Positions 28,151 through 36,605 of a stretch of DNA of 64,000 nucleotides are shown one piece after another. The translations under genes and the position numbers were made by a program. This DNA comes from Planctomycetota bacterium (GTDB lineage: Bacteria; Planctomycetota; PLA2; JAEUHO01). The notes under the pieces are model-generated. The model had not been told where the DNA came from. It did no database searches and saw nothing but the letters and a program-made list of their open reading frames with translations. The DNA lies in NCBI GenBank assembly GCA_020851795.1, contig JADZCA010000117.1, positions 91,111 through 155,110 on the forward strand, given 5' to 3'. Every line of letters begins with the position of its first letter. Position 1 is the stretch's first letter.

Positions 28151-28555
28151 TCACGCCTCCCCGCGCCGGCGCGGCCCGCCGAACGGGAACGTCGCCGTGA
28201 CGACCGAGGAGATGCCGCCGCGCACCCGGAACTCGCCGCGCACCTCCATCCGTCGGGGCGCGGTGGCGGCGACGAGGTCGTCGAGGATGCGGTTCACCAC
28301 GGCCTCGTAGAAGATGCCGCGGTCGCGGAACGCGAAGAAGTACAGCTTGAGGCTCTTGAGCTCGACGCAGCGGCCGTCGGGGACGTAGCGGACGACGATC
28401 GTCGCGAAGTCGGGCTGGCCCGTGACCGGGCAGAGGCTGGTGAACTCGGGCGCGGTGTGGACGATCTCGTAGTCCCGGCCGGGCGCGGGGTTGGGGAACG
28501 TCTCGAGGAGCGCGCGCGGTTCCTTCGCGCGGCGGGGGGCGCGCGCGGGGCTCAT
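28151..28555 (-). CDS. queF: NADPH-dependent 7-cyano-7-deazaguanine reductase
   Basis: QueF reduces preQ0 to preQ1 in queuosine biosynthesis. The 134-residue unimodular form has the catalytic Cys in FTSLCPVTGQPDFA, the ELKSLKLY motif of the family, and the FYEAVVNRILDDL helix. The start (ATG at 28555) overlaps the osmC stop by 4 nt (ATGA). It is at the short end for the family. No other queuosine genes are in view. Confidence 0.92.
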   Translation of the reverse strand: MSPARAPRRAKEPRALLETFPNPAPGRDYEIVHTAPEFTSLCPVTGQPDFATIVVRYVPDGRCVELKSLKLYFFAFRDRGIFYEAVVNRILDDLVAATAPRRMEVRGEFRVRGGISSVVTATFPFGGPRRRGEA

Positions 28556-28953
28556 GCGAGGCGCTCCACGACGTCGAGGTCGCTCGTCAGCGTGCGGTAC
28601 ACGGGGCACTTCTGGGCGATCTCGAGCAGCTTCTGCCGCTGCGCGTCGTCGAGGGGGCCCAGCGGCTTGACCTCGACGACGAGCCGCTCCTTCGCCTCGG
28701 GAACGCCGACCGCGGCCTTCTCGCGCGTGAGCACGAGCTCGACGCCCTGCAGCGGCCACTGCTTGCGCGCGGCGTAGACCTGCAGCGTCATCGCGGTGCA
28801 GCCGCCGAGCGCGGCGAGCAGCGTCTCGTGGGGCCCCATCGCGGTCCCGGGCCCGCCTTCGGCGACGGGGAGGTCGAGCCGGACCGTGGACGTGCCGTTG
28901 GTCGCCTCGACGACGTGGCCCCCGAGGGTGCGGCAGGTGACGCGGTCGGCCAT
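28552..28953 (-). CDS. OsmC-like peroxiredoxin / YhfA-type protein
   Basis: The 133-residue OsmC-fold product has two conserved cysteines, in ALGGCTAMTLQVYA and in AQKCPVYRTL, the peroxidatic and resolving pair of thiol-dependent hydroperoxide reductases. GPHETLLAALGGC is the YhfA-type signature. It is first in an operon with queF and the phosphatase. An 8-bp hairpin in its leader abuts the Shine-Dalgarno. Confidence 0.85.
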   Translation of the reverse strand: MADRVTCRTLGGHVVEATNGTSTVRLDLPVAEGGPGTAMGPHETLLAALGGCTAMTLQVYAARKQWPLQGVELVLTREKAAVGVPEAKERLVVEVKPLGPLDDAQRQKLLEIAQKCPVYRTLTSDLDVVERLA

Positions 28954-29288
28954 GGCACGGCTCCCCTCCCGCCGACGACCGGCGGGAGCCCGTCCACCCT
29001 ACGGGGAGGCCGCGCGAACCGGGCCGTTTGCCTCGCGCGCGGCGGCCGGACGCGCGACACCGCCGCGCGCGACGGCGAGGCCCCGCCGGGGCCCCCGACC
29101 GCTCCCCTCACGAGGACGACGACGGCGCGCGGGACGGCCGGCGACCGCGCGCCGCGCCGGCCCGCACGCCCCGCGTGCCCCGAGGGGCGAGGGGACGCGA
29201 ACCGGCGGGCGTCACGCACGGCACGGATCGGCGCAGCGCGACGGGCAGGAAGGCCTGCGCGAGCGCGGGCGTCCGCGAGGTCGCGCGC
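28954..29288. other. Intergenic region with leader hairpin, no gene seen
   Basis: No coding frame is supported between the CPBP stop (29289) and the osmC start (28953). The left end is the osmC leader. A hairpin TCCCGCCG-ACGAC-CGGCGGGA at 28967-28987 overlaps, on the minus strand, the first bases of the GGGAGGGGAG ribosome binding site. The remainder is GC-rich without clear structure. Confidence 0.45.
28967..28987 (-). promoter_or_regulatory. Leader hairpin at the osmC ribosome binding site
   Basis: 8-bp stem, 5-nt loop. Its 3' arm on the transcript ends in GGGA, the first bases of the Shine-Dalgarno, 13 nt before the ATG. It could tune translation of osmC-queF or end upstream transcription. 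It does not match a preQ1 riboswitch. Confidence 0.4.
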
Positions 29289-29930
29289 TCACAGTCTCCC
29301 GCTCTGGGACAGCGAGAGGAGGTCCATCGTCAGCGCGACGCCGTAGTGGAGGAACCAACCCCACACGATCGTGCCCGTGCGGTAGGAGAGCGAGCCGAGC
29401 ACGAGGCCCGCGCCGATCGCGCCGAACGCCTCGGGCATCGGCTTGTGGAAGTGGATCATGCAGTAGGGCGCGAGCATCACGAGCACCGCCGCCCGGCCCA
29501 GCCGCGGCTTGAGCCCGAGCACCATGAAGCCGCGGAAGAACCACTCCACGCAGAGGAACTGCACGAAGTAGGCCGCCTCGAACGCGACCCAGTCGCCCCC
29601 CGCCTTCGCGGGCGGCCGCGGGTAGAAGGGGTAGGTCCACTGGAAGTCGTCGCGCCGCGACGCGAGCCACACGACCGGGAGGAACACGACGAAGAGCAGC
29701 GCGTACAGCCTCGCGTCGCGCCCCGTGCCCTTGACGCGCAGCCCCGTCTCCCGCGGCCCGACGCCGCCGACCGTGCGCATCAGCAGCATCGGCACGACGA
29801 GCAGCAGCACGACGCATCCCGACACCCACCACAGCCACGGCACGAGGTCGCGCGGCAGCGTGGGGAACGTCGTGCGCAGCCACGCCACCGCCCCGAGCGC
29901 CCACGCCGGCGGACGCCCCGTGCGATGCAT
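29289..29930 (-). CDS. CPBP-family intramembrane metalloprotease
   Basis: Polytopic protein with the three CPBP signatures: VEWFFRG (Glu and Arg of motif 1), HFHKP (motif 2) and LHYG (motif 3). These are Rce1-like membrane proteases or prenyl-protein processing relatives with varied roles. The first standard start codon gives 213 residues. The same frame continues upstream without a stop for 52 more codons to the ACT-malic-enzyme stop and encodes a plausible extra helix (VPLLVLAWVPVALTTLEYAF). The only candidate start there is ATC at 30086, preceded by GGGAG at 6 nt, so the true protein may be about 265 residues. Confidence 0.75.
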   Translation of the reverse strand: MHRTGRPPAWALGAVAWLRTTFPTLPRDLVPWLWWVSGCVVLLLVVPMLLMRTVGGVGPRETGLRVKGTGRDARLYALLFVVFLPVVWLASRRDDFQWTYPFYPRPPAKAGGDWVAFEAAYFVQFLCVEWFFRGFMVLGLKPRLGRAAVLVMLAPYCMIHFHKPMPEAFGAIGAGLVLGSLSYRTGTIVWGWFLHYGVALTMDLLSLSQSGRL

Positions 29931-30098
29931 GACCTGGATGAACGCGTACTCGAGCGTCGTCAGCGCGACCGGGACCCACGCGAGGACGAGCAGCGGGACC
30001 CGGTCGAACGCGACGAGGTCGCGCGCGAGCGTGCGGAAGCCCGCCCGCCCGGCGTCGTCGTGCGGAGCGGGGGCCGGCGCGTCGATCGGCCGCTCCCG

Positions 30099-31439
30099 TC
30101 AGGCGGTCGCCACGGGCACGGCCGCCTTCGCGGCGCGCTCGGACGGGAGCACCGCCGCGGCCACCGCCTTGGCGACGTCGAGGTGCAGGCCGGGCATGAA
30201 CGGCGACGGCAGCAGGTCGTCCGCGTTGGCGTGCACGGCGAGCGCCTTCGCGGCCGCGATCTTCATCGCGGGCGTGAAGCGGACCGCGCCCGCGTCGATC
30301 GCCCCGCGCATCAGGCCGGGGTAGGCGAGCACGTTGTTGATCGCCGCGCCCTCGGAGGCGAGCGCGGCCCCCGCGGCGAGCGCGTCGTGGGGGCGGATCT
30401 CCGGGCGCGGGTTCGTCAGCGCGAACACGACCTGCCCGGGCCGCACCCACTCCTTCTTGATCAGGCCCGCGCGCCCCGTCGCCGCGACGACGAGGTCGGC
30501 CTCGTTCATCACGTCGTGTACCGTCGGGCAGATCTTGGCGCCCAGGGGCTTGGCGCGCGCGACCGCCTCGGCGCCCGGGTCGTACGCGACCGCGCCCTTG
30601 GGCCCGAGCTCGATGAGCAGCTCGAGGATCGTGTAGCCGGCCGCGCCCAGCCCCACCTGGCCGACGACGGTGTCCTCGAGGCGTCGCCCGAGCACGTGCA
30701 GCGCCGAGAGCACCGCGGCCGCCGCGACGACCGCGGTCCCGTGGCGGTCGTCGTGGAGCACCGGCACGTGGAGCTCGTCCTGCAGGCGCGCCTCGAGCTC
30801 GAAGCAGCGCGGGGCCGCGATGTCCTCGAGGTGGATCGCGCTGTAGTTGGGCCGGAGGATGCGGCACATCTCGACGACGCGGTCCACGTCGCGCGAGTCG
30901 ATGCCGAACGAGAGGCCGTTGAGGTCCACGAACTCGGCGTAGAAGATCGACTTGCCCTCGAGGACCGGGATCACGCCCTTGGGCCCGAGGTCGCCCAGCC
31001 CCAGCACGCGGCTCCCGTCGGAGAGCACGAGCACGTTGCGGCCGACCGAGGTGTAGCGGCGCAGCGCGGCGTCGTCGTGGGCCACCTTCGTGCAGACGGT
31101 GGCGACGCCCGGCGTGTAGGCCAGCCGCATGTCGGCGAGCGTCTTGACCGGGCGCGACGGGACGAGCTTGAGCTTGCCGCCGACGTGGAAGTCCACCGAG
31201 CGGTCGGGGAGCACCGTGACGCGCGTGCCGGGCACCGCGCCCTCGATGGAGGCCTTGAGCTTGTCGACGTCGAGGCCCTGCGTCTCGACCGTGACGTCGC
31301 GGATGCTGTAGATGCTGTCGGTGTGGACCGTGTCGAGGTCCCCGATCACCGCCCCGGCGCGGCCGATCTCCGCCGAGATCTTGGCGAGCGTCCCGGCCTT
31401 GTGGGGCATGCGGATGCGGAGGGTGACGTCGGCGGACAC
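30099..31439 (-). CDS. ACT-domain NAD(P)-dependent malic enzyme
   Basis: GTG at 31439 with GAGGTG upstream; 446 residues. It decarboxylates malate to pyruvate. Residues about 1-75 form an ACT domain (VTLRIRMPHKAGTLAKISAE), suggesting allosteric control by an amino acid or other small ligand. The catalytic body has RLAYTPGVA, SDGSRVLGLGDLG, LEDIAAPRCFELE and DDRHGTAVVAAAA, matching the short bacterial malic enzymes. A second, unrelated-length malic enzyme is encoded 3.5 kb away at 34895, implying different regulation or cofactor use. Confidence 0.9.
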   Translation of the reverse strand: MSADVTLRIRMPHKAGTLAKISAEIGRAGAVIGDLDTVHTDSIYSIRDVTVETQGLDVDKLKASIEGAVPGTRVTVLPDRSVDFHVGGKLKLVPSRPVKTLADMRLAYTPGVATVCTKVAHDDAALRRYTSVGRNVLVLSDGSRVLGLGDLGPKGVIPVLEGKSIFYAEFVDLNGLSFGIDSRDVDRVVEMCRILRPNYSAIHLEDIAAPRCFELEARLQDELHVPVLHDDRHGTAVVAAAAVLSALHVLGRRLEDTVVGQVGLGAAGYTILELLIELGPKGAVAYDPGAEAVARAKPLGAKICPTVHDVMNEADLVVAATGRAGLIKKEWVRPGQVVFALTNPRPEIRPHDALAAGAALASEGAAINNVLAYPGLMRGAIDAGAVRFTPAMKIAAAKALAVHANADDLLPSPFMPGLHLDVAKAVAAAVLPSERAAKAAVPVATA

Positions 31440-31528
31440 GGGGGGCACCTCGCGACGGGAGGTCCCCGGAACATACCGCGGTCGCCCCGCCCGCCGCGGG
31501 AATCCGGGGCGCCGTCCGCGGCCCGCGA

Positions 31529-33883
31529 TCACTCGACGCGGATCGGCACCTCGACCCGCACGACCGCCGGCGCGAGGCACGACGTCGCGTCGCACGGCTG
31601 GAACGAGAGCGCGAGCGTCGGCCGACGGGGCCCGAGCGCGGCGCCGGGCGCGACGGCGAGCACGACCTCCACCTCGAAGGTCCCCTCGTAGCGGCCGAGC
31701 GGGATCCCGCCCGCGCCCGCCGCCGACGTCGTCGCGGGCGGGAAGCGCACCTGCGCCAGCGTGAACGGCCCCTTGCCCTCGAGCGCCAGCGTGGTGGCCA
31801 CCGCGTCGGGAGGGAGCGCGCCGGGGCCGTTCACGTGCCAGCCCGCGTCCACGACGACGCGCAGCCGCACCGTCGCCTCCGCGCCCGGCGCGACCTCGCG
31901 GCGCGCGACGAACGCGTCCACGCGCACGGGGCCCGTCCGCGCCGTCGCGTCGGGCGCGGCCGTGCCGGCGCCCGCGGCCTCGCCGGCGAGGCGCTCCGCG
32001 ACCGCGCGCACGAGCGCGGCCGTCCCCGCGGGCGCGCGTGCCACGAGCGGGCGGAACGCCGCGAGCGTGCGGCCCGCGGCGTCGCCGTACGGCGCGTGGC
32101 CCGTGCGCCGCGCGAGGCGGAGCAGCACGCGCGCCGCCGTCGCGTTGGGCGACGGGATCGGCGAGTCGAACGCGTCCTTGGGTCGGGCGAGCAGCGCCTC
32201 GTGGTCGTCGGCCGTGGAGTAGAAGCCGCCCGCGGGGTCGGTGTGGCGCGCGACCACGACGTCGGCGAGCGCGCGGGCCTCGCGCTCCCACGCCGGGTCG
32301 CCGGTGGCGTCGGCGAGGTCGAGCAGCGCGTCGGCGAGGTGGACGTGGTCGTCGAGGAAGCCCGGGACGGACGGCCCCGCGTCCTTGGGGAAGCGCAGCA
32401 GGCGGCCGCCCTCGCGGCAGCGGTCGAGGAGCGAGCGCGCGAGCGCGCGGGCCCGCTCGGTCCACGAGGGGTCGCCGAGCGCGCGGCCCGCCGCGACGAA
32501 GCCCGCGACGAGGAGCGCGTTCCACGCGACGATCACCTTGCCGTCGCGGCCCGGTTGCGCGCGGCCGGCGCGCACCTCGAGCAGGCGGGCGCGCACGCGG
32601 GCGAGGTCGCGGTGGAGGTCGGCCTCGCTGCGCCCGAGCGCCGCCGCCGCCTCGGCGAGCGGGCGCGGCCGGTGCAGGATCGAGCGGCCCGTGGGGCGCC
32701 CGGTGGACTCCTCGAGGTAGTTCCCGCCCGCCCGCACGCCCCACACGGCCTCGACGACGCGCGCGTCGTCGGCCCCGACCGCGGCGCGCACCTCCTCGGG
32801 CGTCCACGTGTAGGTGAGCCCCTCGTGGCCGTCGGTGTCGGCGTCGAGGCTGCTCGCGTAGCCGCCGCCGTCCACGCGCATCTCGCGCTCGACCCACCCG
32901 AGGATGCCGCGCAGCACCTCGGCGTGGCGGGCCTCGCGCGTCGCCTCGTAGGCGAGCGCGTAGGCCTGCGCCAGCAGGGCGTTGTCGTAGAGCATCTTCT
33001 CGAAGTGCGGGAGCAGCCACTCCGCGTCGGTGCTGTAGCGGTGGAACCCGCCGCCGACCTGGTCGTGCACGCCGCCGGCCGCCATGCCGTCGAGCGTCGC
33101 CAGCGCCATCGCGCGCGCTTCCGGCCCGACGAGCGGCGCGACGTCGCGGTCGAGGAACAGCAGCAGGTGCGCGTGCGGGGGGAACTTGGGCCGGCGGTCG
33201 AACCCCCCGCGCTCGCGGTCGAAGGAGGACGCTGCGTCGGCGACCGCGGCGCGGACGAGGTCGGCGTCGGAGCCGTCGAAGGGCGGGAGCACGGGGCCCG
33301 CGGCGTGCGCGCGCACGGCGTGCGCGATCTCGTCGGCGGCGGCGGAGAGCCGCTCGCGACCGGAGCGCCACAGCTCGCCGATGCGGCGCGACACCTCGAC
33401 GAGGTCGTTCGGGCGCAGGTAGGTGCGCGCGAGGAACGGGCGGCCGTCGGGGAAGAGGAACACCGACATCGGCCAGCCGCCGTGCCCGGTGGTCAGCTGC
33501 ACCGCCGCCATGTAGACGTCGTCTACGTCGGGGCGCTCCTCGCGGTCCACCTTCACGCACACGAACGTGTCGTCGAGCACGGCCGCGACGGCCTCGTCCT
33601 CGAACGACTCGTGCGCCATGACGTGGCACCAGTGGCAGGCCGCGTAGCCGATCGAGAGGAACACCGGCCGGTCGAGCCGCTTCGCCTCCGCGAACGCCGC
33701 GGGCCCCCACGGCCACCAGTCCACCGGGTTGTGCGCGTGCTGGCGGAGGTAGGGGCTGCGCTCGCGCGCGAGACGGTTCTCGGGCGGGGGGCGGGCGCCG
33801 GCGGCGGGTGCGGTCATCGGGTCCTCCGCGCGGGCGGTCGTCGCGACGAGGACGAGCAGCGAGAGGACCGCCGCGGCGCGCAT
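31529..33883 (-). CDS. Exported YyaL/DUF255 thioredoxin-like protein fused to a DsbD-N-like domain
   Basis: 784 residues. Residues 1-20 are a signal peptide (ending ARA|ED). The DUF255 thioredoxin-like domain follows, with SPYLRQHAHNPVDWWPW and the C-x-x-C site ACHWCHVM, then VKVDREERPD. An alpha-toroid of the N-acylglucosamine-epimerase type spans about 200-620. The last 130 residues are a beta-sandwich with WHVNGP and a paired-Cys motif CDATSCLAP, like the N-terminal domain of DsbD. YyaL/SPATA20 homologues are usually described as soluble without such a tail, so this exported fusion suggests a periplasmic thiol-redox role (inference). Confidence 0.8.
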   Translation of the reverse strand: MRAAAVLSLLVLVATTARAEDPMTAPAAGARPPPENRLARERSPYLRQHAHNPVDWWPWGPAAFAEAKRLDRPVFLSIGYAACHWCHVMAHESFEDEAVAAVLDDTFVCVKVDREERPDVDDVYMAAVQLTTGHGGWPMSVFLFPDGRPFLARTYLRPNDLVEVSRRIGELWRSGRERLSAAADEIAHAVRAHAAGPVLPPFDGSDADLVRAAVADAASSFDRERGGFDRRPKFPPHAHLLLFLDRDVAPLVGPEARAMALATLDGMAAGGVHDQVGGGFHRYSTDAEWLLPHFEKMLYDNALLAQAYALAYEATREARHAEVLRGILGWVEREMRVDGGGYASSLDADTDGHEGLTYTWTPEEVRAAVGADDARVVEAVWGVRAGGNYLEESTGRPTGRSILHRPRPLAEAAAALGRSEADLHRDLARVRARLLEVRAGRAQPGRDGKVIVAWNALLVAGFVAAGRALGDPSWTERARALARSLLDRCREGGRLLRFPKDAGPSVPGFLDDHVHLADALLDLADATGDPAWEREARALADVVVARHTDPAGGFYSTADDHEALLARPKDAFDSPIPSPNATAARVLLRLARRTGHAPYGDAAGRTLAAFRPLVARAPAGTAALVRAVAERLAGEAAGAGTAAPDATARTGPVRVDAFVARREVAPGAEATVRLRVVVDAGWHVNGPGALPPDAVATTLALEGKGPFTLAQVRFPPATTSAAGAGGIPLGRYEGTFEVEVVLAVAPGAALGPRRPTLALSFQPCDATSCLAPAVVRVEVPIRVE

Positions 33884-33977
33884 CGTCCGGAGGATCCCTG
33901 CCCTCGGGGCGGGGCGAGGCCGGAAACCCGGCGCACGTGACCGGTTCCCCCCGGCGGGTCGGGACGGGCGACGCGCC

Positions 33978-34005
33978 TTGACACCCGCCCCGTCACCGGT
34001 ACGGT
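33978..34005 (+). promoter_or_regulatory. Probable sigma-70-type promoter of tRNA-Leu
   Basis: TTGACA at 33978-33983, 16-nt spacer, TACGGT at 34000-34005 (TAnnnT). The tRNA starts 20 nt further on. Confidence 0.5.
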
Positions 34006-34025
34006 TGCGCCCCTCGCTGTCCATC

Positions 34026-34115
<90 letters not shown>

Positions 34116-34125
34116 GTCACTGTTT

Positions 34126-34715
34126 CGCGGCTGTTCTGCGGGCGCCTGAAGGACGCGCCGCGGTGGCGACGCGCCCCGCGAAAGCCAGCCGACGCCCCCG
34201 GTCAGGATCGCGCGGACGGTGCGCCCGCAGGCCGCGACGGATGGCGGCGCGGCCTGTCGGCCGGAGCACCACGCGCTTCGCGGACCGGTGGCCGAGATCT
34301 CGCGCGGCTGTTCTGCGGACGCCTAAAGGACGCGCCGCGGTGGCGACGCGCCCCGCGAAAGCCAGCCGACGCCCCCGGTCAGGGCCGGGAGGACGGTGCG
34401 CCCGCAGGCCGCGACGGATGGCGGCGCGGCCTGTCGGCCGGAGCACCGCGCGCTTCGAGGGGCGGTCACCGAGATCTCGCGCGGCTGTTCTGCGGGCGCC
34501 TGAAGGACGCGCCGCAGTGGCGACGCGCCCCGCGCGAGCCAGCCGACGCCCCCGGTCAGGATCGCGCGGACGGTGCGCCCGCAGGCCGCGACGGATGGCG
34601 GCGACGCCGAATGCTCGGAGGACCGGTCGCTTCGAGGGGCGGTCGCCGAGATCTCGCGCGGCTGTTCTGCGGACGCCTGAAGAACGCGCCGCTGGGGCGA
34701 CCCCTGCGGCGCGGT
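34126..34715. repeat. 177-bp tandem direct repeat, about 3.3 copies
   Basis: Units start at 34126, 34303, 34480 and 34657, each opening with CGCGGCTGTTCTGCG at exactly 177-nt spacing. The first three units are nearly identical over their first two thirds and diverge most near their ends; the fourth fades out after about 60 nt. Because 177 is a multiple of three, both strands stay open across the array, but the translations are Arg/Ala-rich and look non-coding. It fills the gap between tRNA-Leu and the malic enzyme gene. Confidence 0.9.
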
Positions 34716-34894
34716 CCCGCGTCCCGCACCGGAAGCGGCCTCGACGCGCCCTCGGACGGAAGCGGTCCCGAGAGGCGCGCGCCAAGGACCGGTCGCGACC
34801 GGTCGGCTCCCGCGCCCGGCACGGGGGGTCCGGCCCGACAGGACTAGACTGAGACCCCGGGTGCGGCGGTTGACGGCACCCGATGGAGCCCGGC

Positions 34895-36538
34895 ATGACC
34901 GCGTCGAAGAACGTCCACGGCAAGCGGGGCATGGACCTGATCTACGACCCCCTGACCAACAAGGGGACCGCGTTCACCGACGCCGAGCGCGACGCGCTCG
35001 GGCTGCGAGGGCTGCTCCCGCCCGCCGTCAAGACGCCCGAGCAGCAGCTGCTCCGCGTCTACGACAACTTCCGCCGCAAGACCGACCCGCTCGAGAAGTA
35101 CATCTACCTCGTCTCGCTCCAGGAGCGCAACGAGGTCCTGTTCTACCGGCTCGTCCTCGAGCACCTCGAGGAGACGATGCCGATCATCTACACGCCGACG
35201 GTCGGCCTCGCGTGCCAGCGCTTCGCCTACATCTACCGGCGCCCGCGCGGCCTCTACATCTCCGCCCACGACAAGGGCCGCGTCCGCGAGATCCTCCGCC
35301 ACTGGCCCTACGAGGACGTGCGCGTCATCGTCATCACCGACGGCGAGCGCATCCTCGGGCTCGGCGACCTCGGCGCCAACGGCATGGGCATCCCGATCGG
35401 GAAGCTCTCCCTCTACACCGCGTGCGCCGGCGTCCCGCCCGAGCGCTGCCTGCCCGTGATGCTCGACGTCGGCACGAACAACCAGACGCTGCGCGACGAC
35501 CCGCTCTACCTCGGCCTCGACCAGCCGCGCCTGCGCGGCAAGGCCTTCGACGAGCTCGTCGACGAGTTCGTCACCGGCGTGCAGGAGGTCTTCCCCAAGG
35601 CCTGCATCCAGTTCGAGGACTTCGGCAACACGAACGCCTTCCGCCTGCTCCACCACTACCGCGACCGCGTCTGCACGTTCAACGACGACATCCAGGGCAC
35701 CGCCGGCGTCACGCTCGCCGGGCTGCTGTCGGCCACGCGCGTCACGGGCAAGAAGCTGTCCGACCAGCGCTTCCTCTTCCTCGGCGCGGGCGAGGCCGGC
35801 ATCGGCATCGGCGACCTCATCGTCACTGCGCTCGAGGCCGACGGCGTCCCCACCGACGTCGCACGCCGCCAGTGCTGGTTCCTCGACTCCAAGGGCCTCG
35901 TCGTGCGGTCGCGCACCGACCTCGCCGACCACAAGAAGCCCTACGCCCACGACCACGCGCCCGCCAAGACGCTGCTCGAGGCCGTCGAGAGCCTCAAGCC
36001 CGACGCGCTCATCGGCGTCTCGGGCATGCCGCAGACCTTCGACGAGCCGGTGGTCCGCGCGATGGCCCGCCTGCACAAGACGCCCGTGATCTTCGCGCTC
36101 TCCAACCCGACGTCGCAGGCCGAGTGCACCGCCGAGCAGGCCTACACGTGGACCGACGGCCGCGCGCTCTTCGCGAGCGGCAGCCCGTTCGACCCCGTCA
36201 CGATGCACGGCCGCACGCACGTCCCCGGCCAGGGGAACAACTGCTACATCTTCCCCGGCGTCGGCCTCGGCGTGATGGCGAGCGACGCGACGCGGGTCAC
36301 CGACGAGATGTTCTTCGTCGCGGCGCGCACGCTGGCGTCGCTCGTCACCGACGCCGACCTCGCGATGGGCCGCCTCTACCCCGACCTCAAGCGCATCCGC
36401 GAGGTCTCGGCGGCGATCGCCGCGGCCGTGGCGCGCGTCGCGTTCGACCGCGGGCTCACGAAGATGGCGCGCCCGCGAGACCTCGCCGCCCACGTCCGCG
36501 AGCAGATGTTCTCGGCGACCTACCCGACCTGGGCCTGA
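34895..36538 (+). CDS. NAD-dependent malic enzyme, large (MaeA/SfcA) type
   Basis: 547 residues from ATG 34895, chosen because GGAG lies 6 nt upstream; ATG 34883 is the alternative. Motifs are IYTPTVGLACQRFAYIYRRP, DGERILGLGDLGANGMGIPIGK, CIQFEDFGNTNAF, FNDDIQGTAGVTLAGLL and FLGAGEAGIGIG (dinucleotide fold). The length and motifs match the eukaryote-like NAD-malic enzymes that oxidatively decarboxylate malate to pyruvate. It is the second malic enzyme in the window and lacks the ACT domain of the other. Confidence 0.93.
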   Translation: MTASKNVHGKRGMDLIYDPLTNKGTAFTDAERDALGLRGLLPPAVKTPEQQLLRVYDNFRRKTDPLEKYIYLVSLQERNEVLFYRLVLEHLEETMPIIYTPTVGLACQRFAYIYRRPRGLYISAHDKGRVREILRHWPYEDVRVIVITDGERILGLGDLGANGMGIPIGKLSLYTACAGVPPERCLPVMLDVGTNNQTLRDDPLYLGLDQPRLRGKAFDELVDEFVTGVQEVFPKACIQFEDFGNTNAFRLLHHYRDRVCTFNDDIQGTAGVTLAGLLSATRVTGKKLSDQRFLFLGAGEAGIGIGDLIVTALEADGVPTDVARRQCWFLDSKGLVVRSRTDLADHKKPYAHDHAPAKTLLEAVESLKPDALIGVSGMPQTFDEPVVRAMARLHKTPVIFALSNPTSQAECTAEQAYTWTDGRALFASGSPFDPVTMHGRTHVPGQGNNCYIFPGVGLGVMASDATRVTDEMFFVAARTLASLVTDADLAMGRLYPDLKRIREVSAAIAAAVARVAFDRGLTKMARPRDLAAHVREQMFSATYPTWA

Positions 36539-36605
36539 CGCGGGCCGCCGTTCGCCGGCGCGACGACGGCGCCCGCACCGCGAGCGCCGCGCGTCCGGCG
36601 GCGCG

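Noticed and set aside
28967..28987. preQ1 riboswitch ahead of the queF operon
   Set aside because: Only a simple GC hairpin is present; the A-rich pseudoknot tail of preQ1 riboswitches is missing.
34126..34715. CRISPR-like array
   Set aside because: The whole 177-nt unit is repeated with no unique spacers and there are no cas genes.
34117..34932. Arg-rich open frames on both strands of the 177-bp repeat
   Set aside because: The repeat length is a multiple of three and GC is high, so open frames are expected; the translation is low-complexity Arg/Ala and lacks a sensible start.
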